From Anoplopoma fimbria (taxonomy: Eukaryota > Chordata > Actinopteri > Perciformes > Anoplopomatidae), in the NCBI RefSeq assembly GCF_027596085.1, contig NC_072466.1, positions 22,757,613-22,821,612 of the forward strand: 64,000 nt of DNA, written 5' to 3'. A program made the position numbers and the translations under genes. Positions 17,471 through 34,500 of this stretch are shown in pieces (position 1 is the first letter of the stretch; each line of letters begins with the position of its first letter). The notes under the pieces are model-generated. The model saw only the letters and a list, made by a program, of their open reading frames with translations, did not search any database and was not told where the DNA came from.

Positions 17471-18400
17471 ACCCTGCCAGAAGGGTGTTACAGTAGTCAA
17501 GGCTAAAGGTGACACGTGCCTGTAAAGGAATTAAGCAGCATACTCAGTCAGATAGAACCTGATCTTTCTGATGTTGCGACATGACCGAGTGACAGATGCA
17601 ACATGCTCAGTGAAGGTTAGCCGGTCATCAATCACGTTGCCCAAATTTTGAGCAGACTGACTACTAATGTGCTGAAGAGAGGGAGAGGCTAGGATGACCT
17701 AGAGTTCAGTCATGTACTGCATTTCCACTGCATGGTACGGCACAGCTCTGCTCAACTCAAACCGCTTTTTGTTTAGTATTTCCATTTACAAAAGTTGTGA
17801 AAAGTACCTGGTACCTTTTTTTGGGAGGTTAAAAGCAAGCTAAGCCGATTCTACAATTTGAATTTAAAACACTGCAGACCACTGATTGGATGGAGTGAAT
17901 TGTTACTATATCGACCAAGGATATCCTGCACAAACTCGCCATTTTTAAACAGCCAAGTTTCAGATTTTAAAAAATGGCAGCCCACAAAACTATGCAGGAC
18001 AACGGACTGTAGTGCAGACGTTCAGTTTCAGTTTCACGCGGCATCGCTATGGAGATCAGCTGAGAATCCTGTCCACACTGAGGGGGTACTATCTGCAGTT
18101 GAAAACAAAATATAGGAAAAGGACCTTCTGCCAAAAGGGAGTTGAGTGGAGTTGAACAAAACCATGCAGTGGAAATTAGGCATTAGAGAGATTAAATTTA
18201 AGGTGGCAGTCTATCATCCATTTTGAGATGAGAGTAAGACATCTTTCAGGAAAGACAAATACAGTTGGGTATCATCAGCATAGCAGAGTTAAGAAAATGC
18301 ATGTGAGCGGATAATCAAACAAAGAGAAGTGTGGTATATTGTGAAGACAAGGTGGTATGAAAGCTAAAACACCTCCCTTGTGGACTCGCTGCTACTCCAG
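17470..18400 (-). mobile_element. L2-like LINE fragment on minus strand, interrupted by a MITE
   Basis: Minus-strand translation gives the reverse transcriptase catalytic box CYADDTQLYLSF (YADD codons at 18271-18282) and, past the insertion, an NLGNVIDDRLTFTEHV-like block, then an 'RSCRNIRKIR' block. These are the usual order for fish L2-type LINEs. Stops make it non-functional. The foreign segment 17720-18177 splits the reading between the two blocks. Confidence 0.75.
17720..18177. mobile_element. MITE with 16-base perfect terminal inverted repeats inside the LINE
   Basis: ATTTCCACTGCATGGT at 17721-17736 is the exact reverse complement of 18161-18176, and the similarity continues less perfectly inward (CTCAACTC against GAGTTGAG). 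The roughly 460-base element has no transposase. I could not define a clean target-site duplication, so the superfamily (hAT-like from memory) is uncertain. Confidence 0.7.
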
Positions 18401-19090
18401 TTCTTACCAGATTTCTTAAATCAGGGTTTCAAACATTGTGCCTCAAAGGGGGTTCTGTTTGGGACCTCTTTCAGATATGACCCTTAAGCAGATCACAGAG
18501 AAAGATAGAACATTCAGAGTGAACTTCTCTCATGTCCTTTCAGATAAGAGATTACATCAAGACATAAAAAACTTCTTTCCCAACTGATTTTAAGTGTAGA
18601 GAAGCACACATCATCAGTGGAACTCATTCTCACCAACAACTTGACAAATCTGTAGCACTACAGCAAAAGTTTGAAAACATGAGAGCACCATGTGGAGCAT
18701 ATCTGTCGTTATTTTTTTTCTGTAAGACTATGTTAGCACTGATAAGAAAGATGTGATTAAGCAATTCTCCTGGATACAAGCCCAGTGCTTCCTGCTACAT
18801 CTCTACTTTGGTTTCAAGGTGCAATATACGGGATTCAGAGCATAAATATAGCAGCATACAACTATTTCCTATGTAAAAATATAGTGGATTATTGTCTACC
18901 TGAGGGAGAAAGAAGTCGCTCTACTTCTGTTTGTGTTGTAATTCCAGTTTCTCCTTGCTTTGTTTACATGGCCGCTCTGCATGGCGCTCATGTGGCAGAT
19001 ACAGCTAGGAAGCGTAGCGCCCACAGTCCTCTTTCCCCTGAAATGCACATGCATTTCTTTAACACTTTTCTAATCTTCTAAACACACACT
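18401..19090. other. Intergenic, nothing recognised
   Basis: No coding or repeat assignment possible. Confidence 0.5.
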
Positions 19091-19094
19091 CACA

Positions 19095-19235
19095 GACCGA
19101 TGGCATGGCCTTCAGGAACAATTTCGGGCTCAGTATCTTGCCTGGGGAAACTACGACATGCAGTATAGGGGAGCCAGGGATCGAACTGCTGATCTTTCAA
19201 TTTGAGGATGACCCGCTCGGTCTCTGAGTCACAGG
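19095..19235 (-). mobile_element. Degraded tRNA-derived SINE fragment
   Basis: In reverse orientation it has the body order of fish tRNA SINEs: GATGGCATGGCCTTCAGGA, a CAGTATCTTGCC line corresponding to 'GGCAAGACACT', and GGGATCGAAC (reverse of a B box). Too degraded to define ends exactly. Confidence 0.55.
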
Positions 19236-20300
19236 CAATATAAATGGTCCCAATCTTGTATATAGCACCTTTTAACAATCCTGTTAGATCAACACTAACA
19301 AGGAGAGTAAGCAGAGGGGATAACACCAGTTTATTGAAACCAGCTACTTGCCAAACCAGACCAGAAATAATATGCAACCACTTTACACTATTAGTTCTGA
19401 GCCCTAAACTAGGTCCCAATGTGACATTCTCAGTGGTATTTTCTGCTCTAATTGGATTAACACCTCAACACATATGCTGCCATTTAACAGGGAGCTAAAT
19501 TGGGGGCAGTTACATTCACTTAAAAATAGAAACATTAACAGTGTGAAATAAAACCATGATTCCTTTAACTAGTCCCCATGAAGTTCTTGCTTCATTTATT
19601 GATGCAGATTTAGCCACATTACACGTGTATTGTGTGTATGGGATGTGACTGCCAAACCTGTAAATCCCAATTTATTTGCCTCAGTCTTCTAATCATTGCT
19701 GCAGAGAATGGAACATTTGTGCAACAAAAATAAATGGAATGCTGTACTTGATGTTTAGGTGTTACTTCACAGTTTTCACATGAATAATGTTCATTTGACT
19801 TCATCACTTATGTTTCTTGTTTGTTTGGAATAATTGAAGTGCACACAAAGCTGATTTTTTAGTGTGGAGGTGTGTAAATACAAAGTGAACTTTAGAGGCA
19901 GGGCATTTAAATTCTAGGCAAAAAGATACAAGTCCACACCAGCTCAGCCCAGGGATGGTGCAAATTTGAAGCAAAGACAGTCTCACGCAAGTTGAAACAT
20001 CAGTCATAAGCTGAGCTGTAACTGAAACACAGCACATGCACATTGCACATTCTAGTTTATAGTTTTTAAAGAAATAATAATATAAATATAAATAAAATCA
20101 AGGTCTATTTATGTCAATCACATGTCAAGTCTTCATCCTTAAATGGAATCAGTTCAATTGTCATCACAAGACCTAAGTATGGAACTGAAGCCACATCGGA
20201 CCTCATCCCAGTGGGGCTCCTTTCCATGTCTGAACTGTCAGAACATCTAGGTAGAGTCTCCAACCACTCACCACCAACCATTCAACACACATACACACCT
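19236..20300. other. Intergenic, nothing recognised
   Basis: No coding or repeat assignment possible. Confidence 0.5.
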
Positions 20301-20304
20301 GAAT

Positions 20305-20785
20305 AGTCAAAAAAGTGACGTCCGATATCTTTTCCTAACCACTTTTTGGTGACCTCGATGGCAAACGTCTTGAGGTCAGGGAAAGACGTGAAGGTGAATT
20401 CATAAGCACTTGGAAAAAGACTGCCACAGTGCCTTAGAGAATACGATTTTACTTATATTATGCAACGGCTGATGTTTTTTTGTAAAGAATCTTTATTTTT
20501 AACACATAGATGAGTACTGTGTACAGTGAAAAACTCGATGCTGAACAATTTATAAGGATTCCTGTCCAAAACAGAATCACACCTCCTAAGAAGCATGTTC
20601 TTAGGAACATATCCATAGTGTGCAATTAAACAACGACAGGGCAAATGATGCGTCGCTTGAGATGTTCCTGGCGCAAGGAATTGTGGGACGACATTATCTC
20701 CTTTCCTTTCCTGAAGGGTGGTCCAGTCTACACAATGCTAAAGGAAATGAGAAAGGAGGTATTGAGGAACCTTTCCCTAACATTT
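20305..20785. mobile_element. DNA-transposon-like repeat remnant
   Basis: Contains GTGACGTCCGATATCTTTTC, GACCTCGATGGCAAACG, 'AAGACGTGAAGGTGAATTCATAAG' in parts, and later AAGGAATTGTGGGACGACAT and CTCCTTTCCTTTCCTGAAGG. From memory these words occur together in one percomorph element. The middle (about 20440-20650) looks unrelated and may be an insertion. Confidence 0.5.
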
Positions 20786-21345
20786 AGGCCATGTCCACAT
20801 TAACCCGTTTTAATTTTCAAATGAAAACAGGGTTTTAAAACTAAAACAATCTCCGTCCACACATGCGTTTCAGCATCGTTTTCGAAATGATTTGCATCCA
20901 GACTTGCTCCCCTGAAAACGAATATCACGTGACTATTCACGTACACTGGGCATAGGCGTGCAACAGGAAGTACATTGGTTGCTTGGTTACAGATAATACG
21001 ATTACACTACTCTTGATACTCGTCGTGCTTGATACTTAAGAACTTCCTCTAAAATCTTCCTCCATAAACTCAAACAGACACATTACGTGGAAGTTTTTAG
21101 AAGTTTTATTTGTCAAGCTTAGTTACAACACTGCAGGTCTAACTCTATCTCTTCCACACAGACAGCAAATTTACTTTAAATTAACAGTTATTAAACGTCG
21201 TAACTGCTAAGAACCAATCAAGTTGCTTTGTTCTCCGTCATCCACACTATCAGGAAAACGCGGCGTTTTCAAACTTATCCGTCCTCGGGAGCGTTTTCGA
21301 ACTTCTTTGTTTTCGGTGCCCTAAAACGCCGTATAGATTTCGACC
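20786..21345. mobile_element. MITE-like element rich in GTTTTC/GAAAAC motifs
   Basis: Starts GGCCATGTCCACATTAACCC and repeats the words GTTTTC, GAAAAC, GTCCACAC and ACGC on both sides, ending in AAACGCGGCGTTTTC-type sequence. This is the texture of a common fish MITE whose ends read 'GTCCACACTAA...GTTTTC'. The 3' terminus is poorly preserved. Confidence 0.5.
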
Positions 21346-22302
<957 letters not shown>

Positions 22303-22724
22303 AGGGTTGTGTGTGGGTTGGAGGATGTATCCAGAATGTCTAAGTAACTTCACAATAGGGAGTTGCTCCGTGAAAAGGCCAGAGCAGTGCCAGGACAAAG
22401 AGGGAACCTGGCCTCCTGAAGTGCACCCACGGGTGGGGGTGGGAGTAGAGGGAGTGTAGTGATTAGTGGTACTTTTAAGAACTGTAGATAAGCTTATTCT
22501 AGTAAAGTGTTTCATTGCAAGAAGAATTGTTGATTCATCAAACCAATTCCAGAAAGACAGCATGGGATCTATGAATGTCCCTTTCCCTTACTTTGATGGT
22601 ACTTTGAATCAGTCTGTATACAGAATCATGTGACAGACAGACACCGTAGGGACTCCAGGAGCAGCTGTTGATTATTCAGCTGAATACACACTGGAGCTGC
22701 ACTCAATGAGGGTCTCTTCTTACA

Positions 22725-23370
22725 GAGACTGATGCACATATTGCCAGCCTTCGGACAATTCCGGGCAGTCAGTGAGCGTCAGTCGCACCCTAGTTTTTGC
22801 AGTCTGTCCCACACCCTTGGCACTAGTCTGCCCGTGTCGGCGACTTGTCTGACGATTCAACATGTTAAATCGGTGGCGGAGCCCGTCGGTGAGAGAAATC
22901 ACTTAAAGCTCAAGCATATAAGAAAGAGCAATGGAGGAAAGTAGGCAGAAGACTAAAGTCAAGAGGGCATGCACAGAAAGATCTTCTCATTTTTTCCATC
23001 TTCATTTCATCTGATCATTTCAGTATTTTCACAACGGCACAGCCATCTGGAAAGGTGCACCAGAGTGGAGTCAAAATGGTTGGCCAACGCTGCTTTGTTT
23101 CATGTATGTATCATAAGAACAGCTTGTACATCCGCAGCCCTTGGTCTTCCGGTTTCCCTTTTTGAATGACGAGTACAGACTACCGCCACCTGCTGGTACG
23201 GAGAGTTATTTCCTATCACGCAGGCACAGAACCTACGTGCTAGTTGGCCCTTGGCTGTAGTTTTGCGTGTTCAATTGCAACATTTTTTGGTCAAGACTGG
23301 AGGCGACGCAACAGTCGACCTTTGTCGTCTATAGTTCTTTGATGCCGGATTGGTGTGTCTGGGCCTTAAT
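22725..23370. mobile_element. Non-autonomous DNA transposon-like remnants
   Basis: Blocks around 22740-22890 (CTTCGGAC, GTCTGTCCCACACCCTTGGC, AACATGTTAAATCGGTGGCG) and 23030-23368 (CCACCTGCTGGTACGGAGAG, ACTGGAGGCGACGCAACAGT, ending GGTGTGTCTGGGCC) match by memory fish MITE families. They may be two adjacent elements. No transposase is present. Confidence 0.45.
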
Positions 23371-26110
23371 ATCTTATAATGCCTAACAGAAACGACTTGT
23401 CAGATCATCTTACAATGTCTGAAACCTCTTTGCCGACGGTGGAATCCAAAACAGACATTTCAACAATCATGGCCACGTTATGCAGCGGACGAAAGTGTGC
23501 ACAGTTATCTCAATTTGTATTATTCATGCTTTCAACCTATCTTCAATAGTATGAACCCAGGCAGCAACATCCAGAGGTGCTATAGCTGTGTTTTCGTTGC
23601 TGAAACATCCTGTGACAAAAAATAAATCAGGGGCCGAAAACCATGCATACATTATTTTCCACTCACAGTTTTTTTTACACAAACAGAGTGTGCAGTTCCG
23701 ACCTACTTCAGACCACTGTTTCCATGGCTTTCTAGAGTGATTCGAGTATGTTTATGTTCTATTAATTTTTTCTTCTCAAACATCCTGCAACATTACAGTA
23801 CAACACAAGACACATTTTCCATGTGTAGTCTGCAGGTAACAATGCACTGATACACACACAGAAATTAGCCCTACCATTTACAAATCTGAGGAAGCTGTGC
23901 CATATTTCAGTGAATTTATCCAATGTAAACCCATCTGCGTCATTATTAAACGCTCACAGCAACAATGTAGTATGAAAAGCAAGATAGACCACTGTGGGCT
24001 AGGTGAGGGCAGGTGGATGGTTCAAACAAACACAGGACTTTAACTCAGAGGACCAACGTTCATGTCTGCGTTCAACTTTTCATGTTTGAAAACAAAAGTT
24101 AGATTTTTACCTGTGATGTTATGTAGCGTAACATCCCTAGCTTAAGTAACATTAAAAGTGTATTTATTCTAAGCCAAACCACATTTTTTTCCCTAACCCT
24201 AACCAAGTAGTTTCACAAACGTAACCATATGTTACAATGATAACTGCAGCTGTTTCACAATGTTTACCACGCGCAAACCTTCTGCACAAAGACACTTCGC
24301 AAAAGGCTCACTATAATGACGCCAGGGGTTTCTGCCCAAAAGGGAGAATTATGAGTAGGGATGAGATCATGTCGTATGGTATGTAGAAAAGTACTCAAAG
24401 AGCTCCCACATTTCAGGAACCCATTACTTTGACATTCAAAAAAAGCTTTTTTTATCTGGCTGGAGGGCAATAATATTTATCAATTATTTTATAATGCATG
24501 AATTTGCTCTTACTATCCCTTACTGGCCAACACATATAATGGACAATATTGTCTCTAGAGCTGTTGTTCTTGTTGTTTCATGCAGTGGAAATTTGTGTTG
24601 TGTAGGTACACAATTCCACAATGTTCCAGATTCATAAAACAGCCTTTTTTCCCCCAAATTTTGAACTGTTCCTTTACTCATGCTGTAGTTGCCATGCACA
24701 GGTATTGGGAGGATGATTGATGAGAAAAACCCAAGCAGAGATCGCTCAAATGTCGTCATTGGACATAATCTGGGGATCGCAGAATGGTCCAGTATCAATG
24801 TTCACTCTAGCGAGTGGGTTAGACAGACTGCGAGAACCGTTCTTTGATGATTTTTTTTTTTTTTTTTCTGGTTCGTATTTGTATTTAATTGTAAGCTCCT
24901 CTCCCACCATCTGCTTACAGGACTGACCTCATTTCACTCAGTGTTGATACCATAGCTGTGACTTCAGCTCTCACTAATGATATCCTGTCTTTGTAGTTCC
25001 CCACCTGACTGAGCTTACTTTCAATTGGCAGATGAGAGAATGCTACATTTGGGTGCTTCCATATGCTTTTGCTCTGCTACTTTCGCCCACGCATTTACAC
25101 CCCCACCCCCCAACACACACACACACACACAATCAAATCAATCCGTACATACACACAATCAAAGACACATGCATACACTACCACATGAAGAAGTTATAAG
25201 CCATTATATAACCTTCACACCTCTGTGTCCAACAAATACAACTGATATCCTGTCCAGTGGATGAGCTATATCTCTAAAAATGTACCCCTCTCACTGATCG
25301 GCCACCTGGGGTTGTTAAACGAGAGCGACTGCGCTCTGTTTCTCCCGGGGCCTTGTGTCTCGGCAGAAACGCATAAGCAAAAACACAATGAATATGCATA
25401 CGATAAAAAAGTGTGAGGCAGCTGGCACACAGGTTTTGAAGCAATCGCGTTAACATTTTATGGCTATGACTTTTTGTATTGTGTGCTAGCGCTATAGCAA
25501 GTTTACAAGGATGGTTGGAGCTGATTATGGGGCTCACTGTTTCACTTTGGGTTCGAAATGAGAAGGGAGTACAGGGACATATACATTATACCATATCAGT
25601 TGTTTGGCAGCAGGACGAGTTAAAGGAAAAATGTGGCTTAGATTATGCGCAGAGATTTAATGATTCATGAGTATCTATGGCGAAATATATATCACCCATT
25701 GTCATTAATCAGTACTTTCTGTTTAAGTATTGGCTTTTCCTCCGTAGCTGCTTCTTGCAATGTTGTCTGAAGTTTTTCTTTGAAAGACACAGAAGTAAGA
25801 CATCATAAAACATCCTTAAAACTGTCAGTTTAATGTAAGAAGATCTTGCGGTGAGGGATCTGTGATGTGTTTGCCAATGAACTGCCAGCAAACCATTGCC
25901 GTTATCAATCTGTGTTTTTTTAATATATGTCCTTTTGCCCATCTTTCTATAATCATGCTGTGGTGCAGGGTCAGAGATTTGTGTCTGAGTGTCAGAGCTC
26001 AGTCGAAGTATCACCTGTGTTAAACCATGTGGGAAATGTGAAATGGAGCAGTATGTCAGGTGTTAATAGTAAATGGACTTGTACTTGTAAAGATCTTTTC
26101 CAGTCTTTCG
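23371..26110. other. Intergenic with a probable repeat at 23965-24260
   Basis: 23965-24260 has GATGTTATGTAGCGTAACAT, CTTAAGTAACATTAAAAGTG and CCCTAACCCTAACCAAGTAG in the order of a common fish repeat. There is a short CA tract at about 25111-25131 and a T-run at about 24850-24867. No gene seen. Confidence 0.45.
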
Positions 26111-26114
26111 ACCA

Positions 26115-26240
26115 ATCAAGGCGCTTTTACACTACATCTTCACACCCATTCATACACTGATAGCAGGGGCTACCACGCAAGGTGCATCAGTACCATCTAA
26201 CCATTCATACCCAAACATACACCAAGTTGGGAGCAATTTG
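26115..26240 (-). mobile_element. Degraded tRNA-SINE body fragment
   Basis: Reads in reverse like the middle of fish tRNA SINEs: CACACCCATTCATACACTGA, 'TAGCAGGGGCTACCACGCAAGGTGC' in parts, and AGTTGGGAGCAATTTG. Head and tail are missing. Confidence 0.5.
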
Positions 26241-30180
<3,940 letters not shown>

Positions 30181-30181
30181 G

Positions 30182-30622
30182 CATAGACTGTAAGTAAGAA
30201 GTTGACGTAGTCACCATAATGTCACCCATGCTGTTTAGAAGCCTTGAGTACGGCATTTTGGCTGTTGCCACATTGGTTTTTGGAGCTGGAAATGTTACAA
30301 TTATCTTTCAAGAACTGAAAACACACTGTGAAAGGGTTAAGGTTGTATGACGAAAACACAAACAACTCCCAGATCGGACAATATTGTGGTAGCGACCTGT
30401 CAATCACAAGGTAGCCCCACCCTAAAGTATACCCTGCTTTATGGTCTGTTTGACTCTAAATGGAGCATCATTTACTAAATGAACATCATGCTGTATTGAA
30501 GAAGACTTGAAACTAGAGATTGAGACCATAAACTCATGTTTACAATGTTTAGTGAGGGAATAAATCAAGTGAGAAGTAGAGTCACTTTCTCATAGACTTC
30601 TATACAACCAGACTTGTCGCCT
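30182..30622 (+). repeat. Interspersed repeat, copy 2 of the three-copy family
   Basis: Shares CTGTCAATCACAAGGTAGCC at 30397-30416 and most flanking blocks with the copy at 9410-9960. The 5' part reads ATAGACTGTA...GTCACCCATG and the copy ends after CTCATAGACTTCTATACAAC. Confidence 0.75.
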
Positions 30623-31195
30623 AGTTCAGTCTGAAGCGATATGGGGAAAATAACCCAATAAAGCAAGTGGTGCAAGAGTGCTGGGAGAGAGATGTGGCAC
30701 AGGCTTTGGTAGGGTTAGGGGTCAATGGTCAAGAGTTCTGCCCTGCAGGAGTTACTTGAGGCCAGAATGAGGAATAAAAAGGTAGGCCTAGTGAACGAAT
30801 ACTATTGCCACATAATAAAACATAGGTACAGAGAACACCTTAGTTAATTCCTTTTTTATTTATTAATTTTGACAGATGGGCCAAAGGATCCAGCAGCTGA
30901 TGCAAAATGGCGGTCTTTATAAAATAACATCCAACTACCTGACTGTTTACAGTGTAAAGCTGTGCGCTATTTCGGCAATCCAGTTTAGTGACAGATTCAA
31001 CCTCGTAAAATTAAAGTAAAAAGTAGTGACTCGTAATATAAACTCTCAATTATATAAAAATGATGTAGGTTGCGTCTTACATATCAAGTAAAAAAGCATT
31101 AAATTCTCAACATGAGTTGACAGTTGAATCATATTTGCTCAAACTTAATTTCCCATTGCTGAATGGAATGTTATTTCTATGCTCCTTAAAAAGTG

Positions 31196-31200
<5 letters not shown>

Positions 31201-31284
<84 letters not shown>
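31201..31284. repeat. (AT)n microsatellite, 84 bases
   Basis: Perfect AT run about 310-400 bases before the hsf2 start codon. Confidence 0.97.
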
Positions 31285-31287
<3 letters not shown>

Positions 31288-31424
31288 GAATTTTTTATTG
31301 GAGAACGTGAAAAGACATTTAGCACAATTGGGAAGAAAGAGTAATGACAATTAAATTAAATATAAAAAGTAAATACATTGAATTTAATTAAATCTAAGAA
31401 AAGTAATTGTGCTCTGTCTCTATA

Positions 31425-31470
31425 CACGTGAGAAGTTACGTAAGTTACGTAAGTTACGTAAGCTACGTAA
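31425..31470 (+). promoter_or_regulatory. hsf2: E-box followed by four TTACGTAA-type palindromes upstream of hsf2
   Basis: A CACGTG E-box at 31425-31430 is followed by TTACGTAA at 31436-31443, 31445-31452 and 31454-31461 and by CTACGTAA at 31463-31470, in a strict 9-base repeat. TTACGTAA is the core of the PAR-bZIP/NFIL3 D-box (RTTAYGTAAY). The array lies about 130-175 bases before the hsf2 start codon. The regulatory role is inferred from position and motif; it could also be a chance minisatellite. Confidence 0.5.
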
Positions 31471-31484
31471 GCACCCGTTTTCGA

Positions 31485-31516
31485 CCAATCACCTCCCGTT
31501 CTGTAGAACCGGAAGT
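31485..31516 (+). promoter_or_regulatory. hsf2: CCAAT box and ETS-type site, probable hsf2 core promoter
   Basis: CCAAT lies at 31485-31489 and ACCGGAAGT, a textbook ETS/GABP site, at 31508-31516. Both are within about 115 bases of the hsf2 start codon, and no TATA box is visible next to them. This fits a TATA-less promoter with transcription starting roughly 31520-31590; the transcription start itself cannot be read from the sequence. Confidence 0.45.
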
Positions 31517-31598
31517 TGTAAGCAATAACATTTTCTGAAAGCAACAACAGGCTTGAGCAGCGGTTCAGCCGACGTGTTTGTGTCGTTGGATCTACGAG

Positions 31599-34500
31599 AT
31601 GAAACACAACTCTAACGTCCCGGCTTTCCTCACCAAGTTGTGGACACTTGTGGAGGATGCCGACACCAATGAGTTTATTTGCTGGAGCCAGGTAACTAGC
31701 TAGCTCTGCACTGTGTAGCTTTAGCTGGTTAGCTAACGCGAAGCAGAGAGCCAGCGTAAGCTAGGCAGTGAGGTTAGCCGAGAGTAGCATGACGCCACAA
31801 CACGCTAATAACTACGCACTGTTACGGGTCGACAGCCTCCCAACTCTCTGCAGGCATTAGCCGAAGCTAACTGTTAGCTAGTTAGTAGTCCAACTTCACC
31901 GTGAAACGTTAGCTGGCACGGTGGGCCAGACTCACTCAGTGCGTCATCACATCACATTACATTACATTACATTACACATTACATTACATTACATTACACA
32001 TTACATTACATCACATTACATTACATTACATTACATCACATCACATTACATTACATCACATTACATCACATTATTACATCACATTACATTACATTACATT
32101 ACATCACATTACATCACATCACATTACATTACATTACATTACAGTACATTACATCACATTACATCACATTACATCACATTACATTACATTACATCACATT
32201 ACATTACATCACATCACATTACATTACATCACATTACATCACATCACATTACATTACATTACATCACATTACATCACATTACAGTACATTACATTACATT
32301 ACATCACATTACATCACATTACATTACATTACATCACATTACATTACATTACAGTCATTCAGCAGACGCTTTTATCCAAAGCGACTTACAGGAAGTGTAT
32401 TCAACATAGGTATTCAAGAGAACTACTAGTCACCAGAAGTCATAAGTGCATCTCCTTTCTTAAACAAGCATCTTAAAGCATAAACCAGAGCAAAAGTACA
32501 GTTAAAATGTTAAAATGTTAAGTCCAATCATTTACTCCATATAAAAAGTAAAAACTAAGTTGAAATATATTTCAAAAGAAATGCATTAACCTTTAATGGA
32601 GTAAGTCAATAGTTGTATTCAAAGGTTTTATTCAAGTAATTTACATTACATTACATTACATTACAGTCATGCAGACATCCAAAGCGACTTACAGGAAGTG
32701 TATTCAACATAGGTATTCAAGAGAACTACTAGTCACCAGAAGTCATAAGTGCATCTCCTTTCTTAAACAAGCATCTTAAAGCATAAACCAGAGCAAAAGT
32801 ATAGTGCAGAGGCAAATTACTACGAAAACAATAATTGCAACAGACTAATACGAATATAATAAGTGCTACAAACTACTACGAATAGGATAAGTGCAGTAAA
32901 CTAATATGAATGCAATAAGTGCTACGAGGAAGGCTCAGGGTCATCCCAGCATCAGTTCCTCTAGGATATTTGGGCACCGAGTCACTATAAAGCTGTGTGT
33001 GTGCAGGGGTGCAGTTACACTGTGAACTGGACCCAGTGGCCCCTGAGGCCCTGTTCTGATTGTCATGGTGGTGTTCGTTGTTTCCAGGAGGGCAACAGTT
33101 TCCTTGTGTTGGACGAGCAGCACTTTGCCAAGGAGATCCTCCCCAAGTTCTTCAAGCACAACAACATGGCCAGTTTCATCAGGCAGCTGAACATGTGTAA
33201 GCCTCCATTAATCTTCTTGTTTTAGTTTGTGATGTATGTAGTTTCTAGCCATTGCCTTGCAGTTGTTTCTGATGGAGAGTAGTGATACATAACTCAAACA
33301 AAACAAACTAACCCATAAAGGCTGAGAAAGCGAGAAACTAGCCTGTTAGGTGATTGCCCTAGTACTGACTCACCTCTCCACCAGGCAGCACATTAAGGAC
33401 AGAACCAGGTCGGAATCCAACTAATGGGAATTGTCACTATCAAATAATCTGCAGATAATTCTTCCAATTGATCGATTTGTGTTTTGTCTATAATATGGCA
33501 GAAAATGGCTGTTGTAATTTCTCAGCCATTTGTACATGTAGTCTGCAGTATAAGAAAAAGATAAGCATTACATTGTAACAAATTTAGATTCATATACAAG
33601 CAAATGTTTGCCTTTTTTTTTTTAAAGCACTACATCAATTAATCAACTAAGTGTTGCAGCTCGTCATTCAGTGTAAGACAGTTGCACAATGCATGGACAA
33701 ATACCATGGTAACCATGTTAACCACAAGGCACAATGTAAACATTTAATCTACTGTTGCTCAGAGTTACTTGGCATTTGTCAGCAGGACAATAACTCTGTT
33801 GAGTATCTCAGCGCTGAATGACTGGTTTGGTGTTAGAAATGTGATTTGTTATGATTTTAAGGTGACTGTATTATGACAACCAATTGTGGAGCTTGACAAT
33901 ATGTATGATCAGACACCAATATATCACAGTATGGCAAAACAATATATAACTAAGCAATCATTCTAATAGATTAACTGTGTGCCACGGTTTATGATATAAA
34001 TGAGACCAAATGGGGTGTGATTTCACCAAGTAGTGGGTCATGTGGATAAAAACCTCCATCACGCTATATGGGATTTTATTTTGCCATATATTTACATATC
34101 TTTATACATCTTTATCTATCATAATAGTCCAATTGAATGCAGAGTTACACCAAAGTGTTACCATGGTATGTAAACAATATGTCAAAGTGACTAGTTTACA
34201 ATATATATGGTCTCATGGTATACATCATCATATTGCTTGAACAGTTTACACACTGTACCATGTAATTCAATCCAGTACAAACCTGCAGCTGCAGTTATTG
34301 TTCACACTGTATCAGAGAGGTTTTAATTGGTTACTTTTGAGTCAGTTTTATGGTGGTATATTGCACTATACTGAATTTTATATATTTTTTTATTTCTCTT
34401 TTTGACATACACCTCATGGGAGCTACCAAATATAAGACAATAATAGAATATCAGTGTGAATTATACTTCATCTACATCACTACCTCAGATCCATACCAAT

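Noticed and set aside
31921..32409. 162-codon open frame (HYITLHYIT pattern)
   Set aside because: Pure translation of the ACATT/ACATC tandem array; no biological protein implied.
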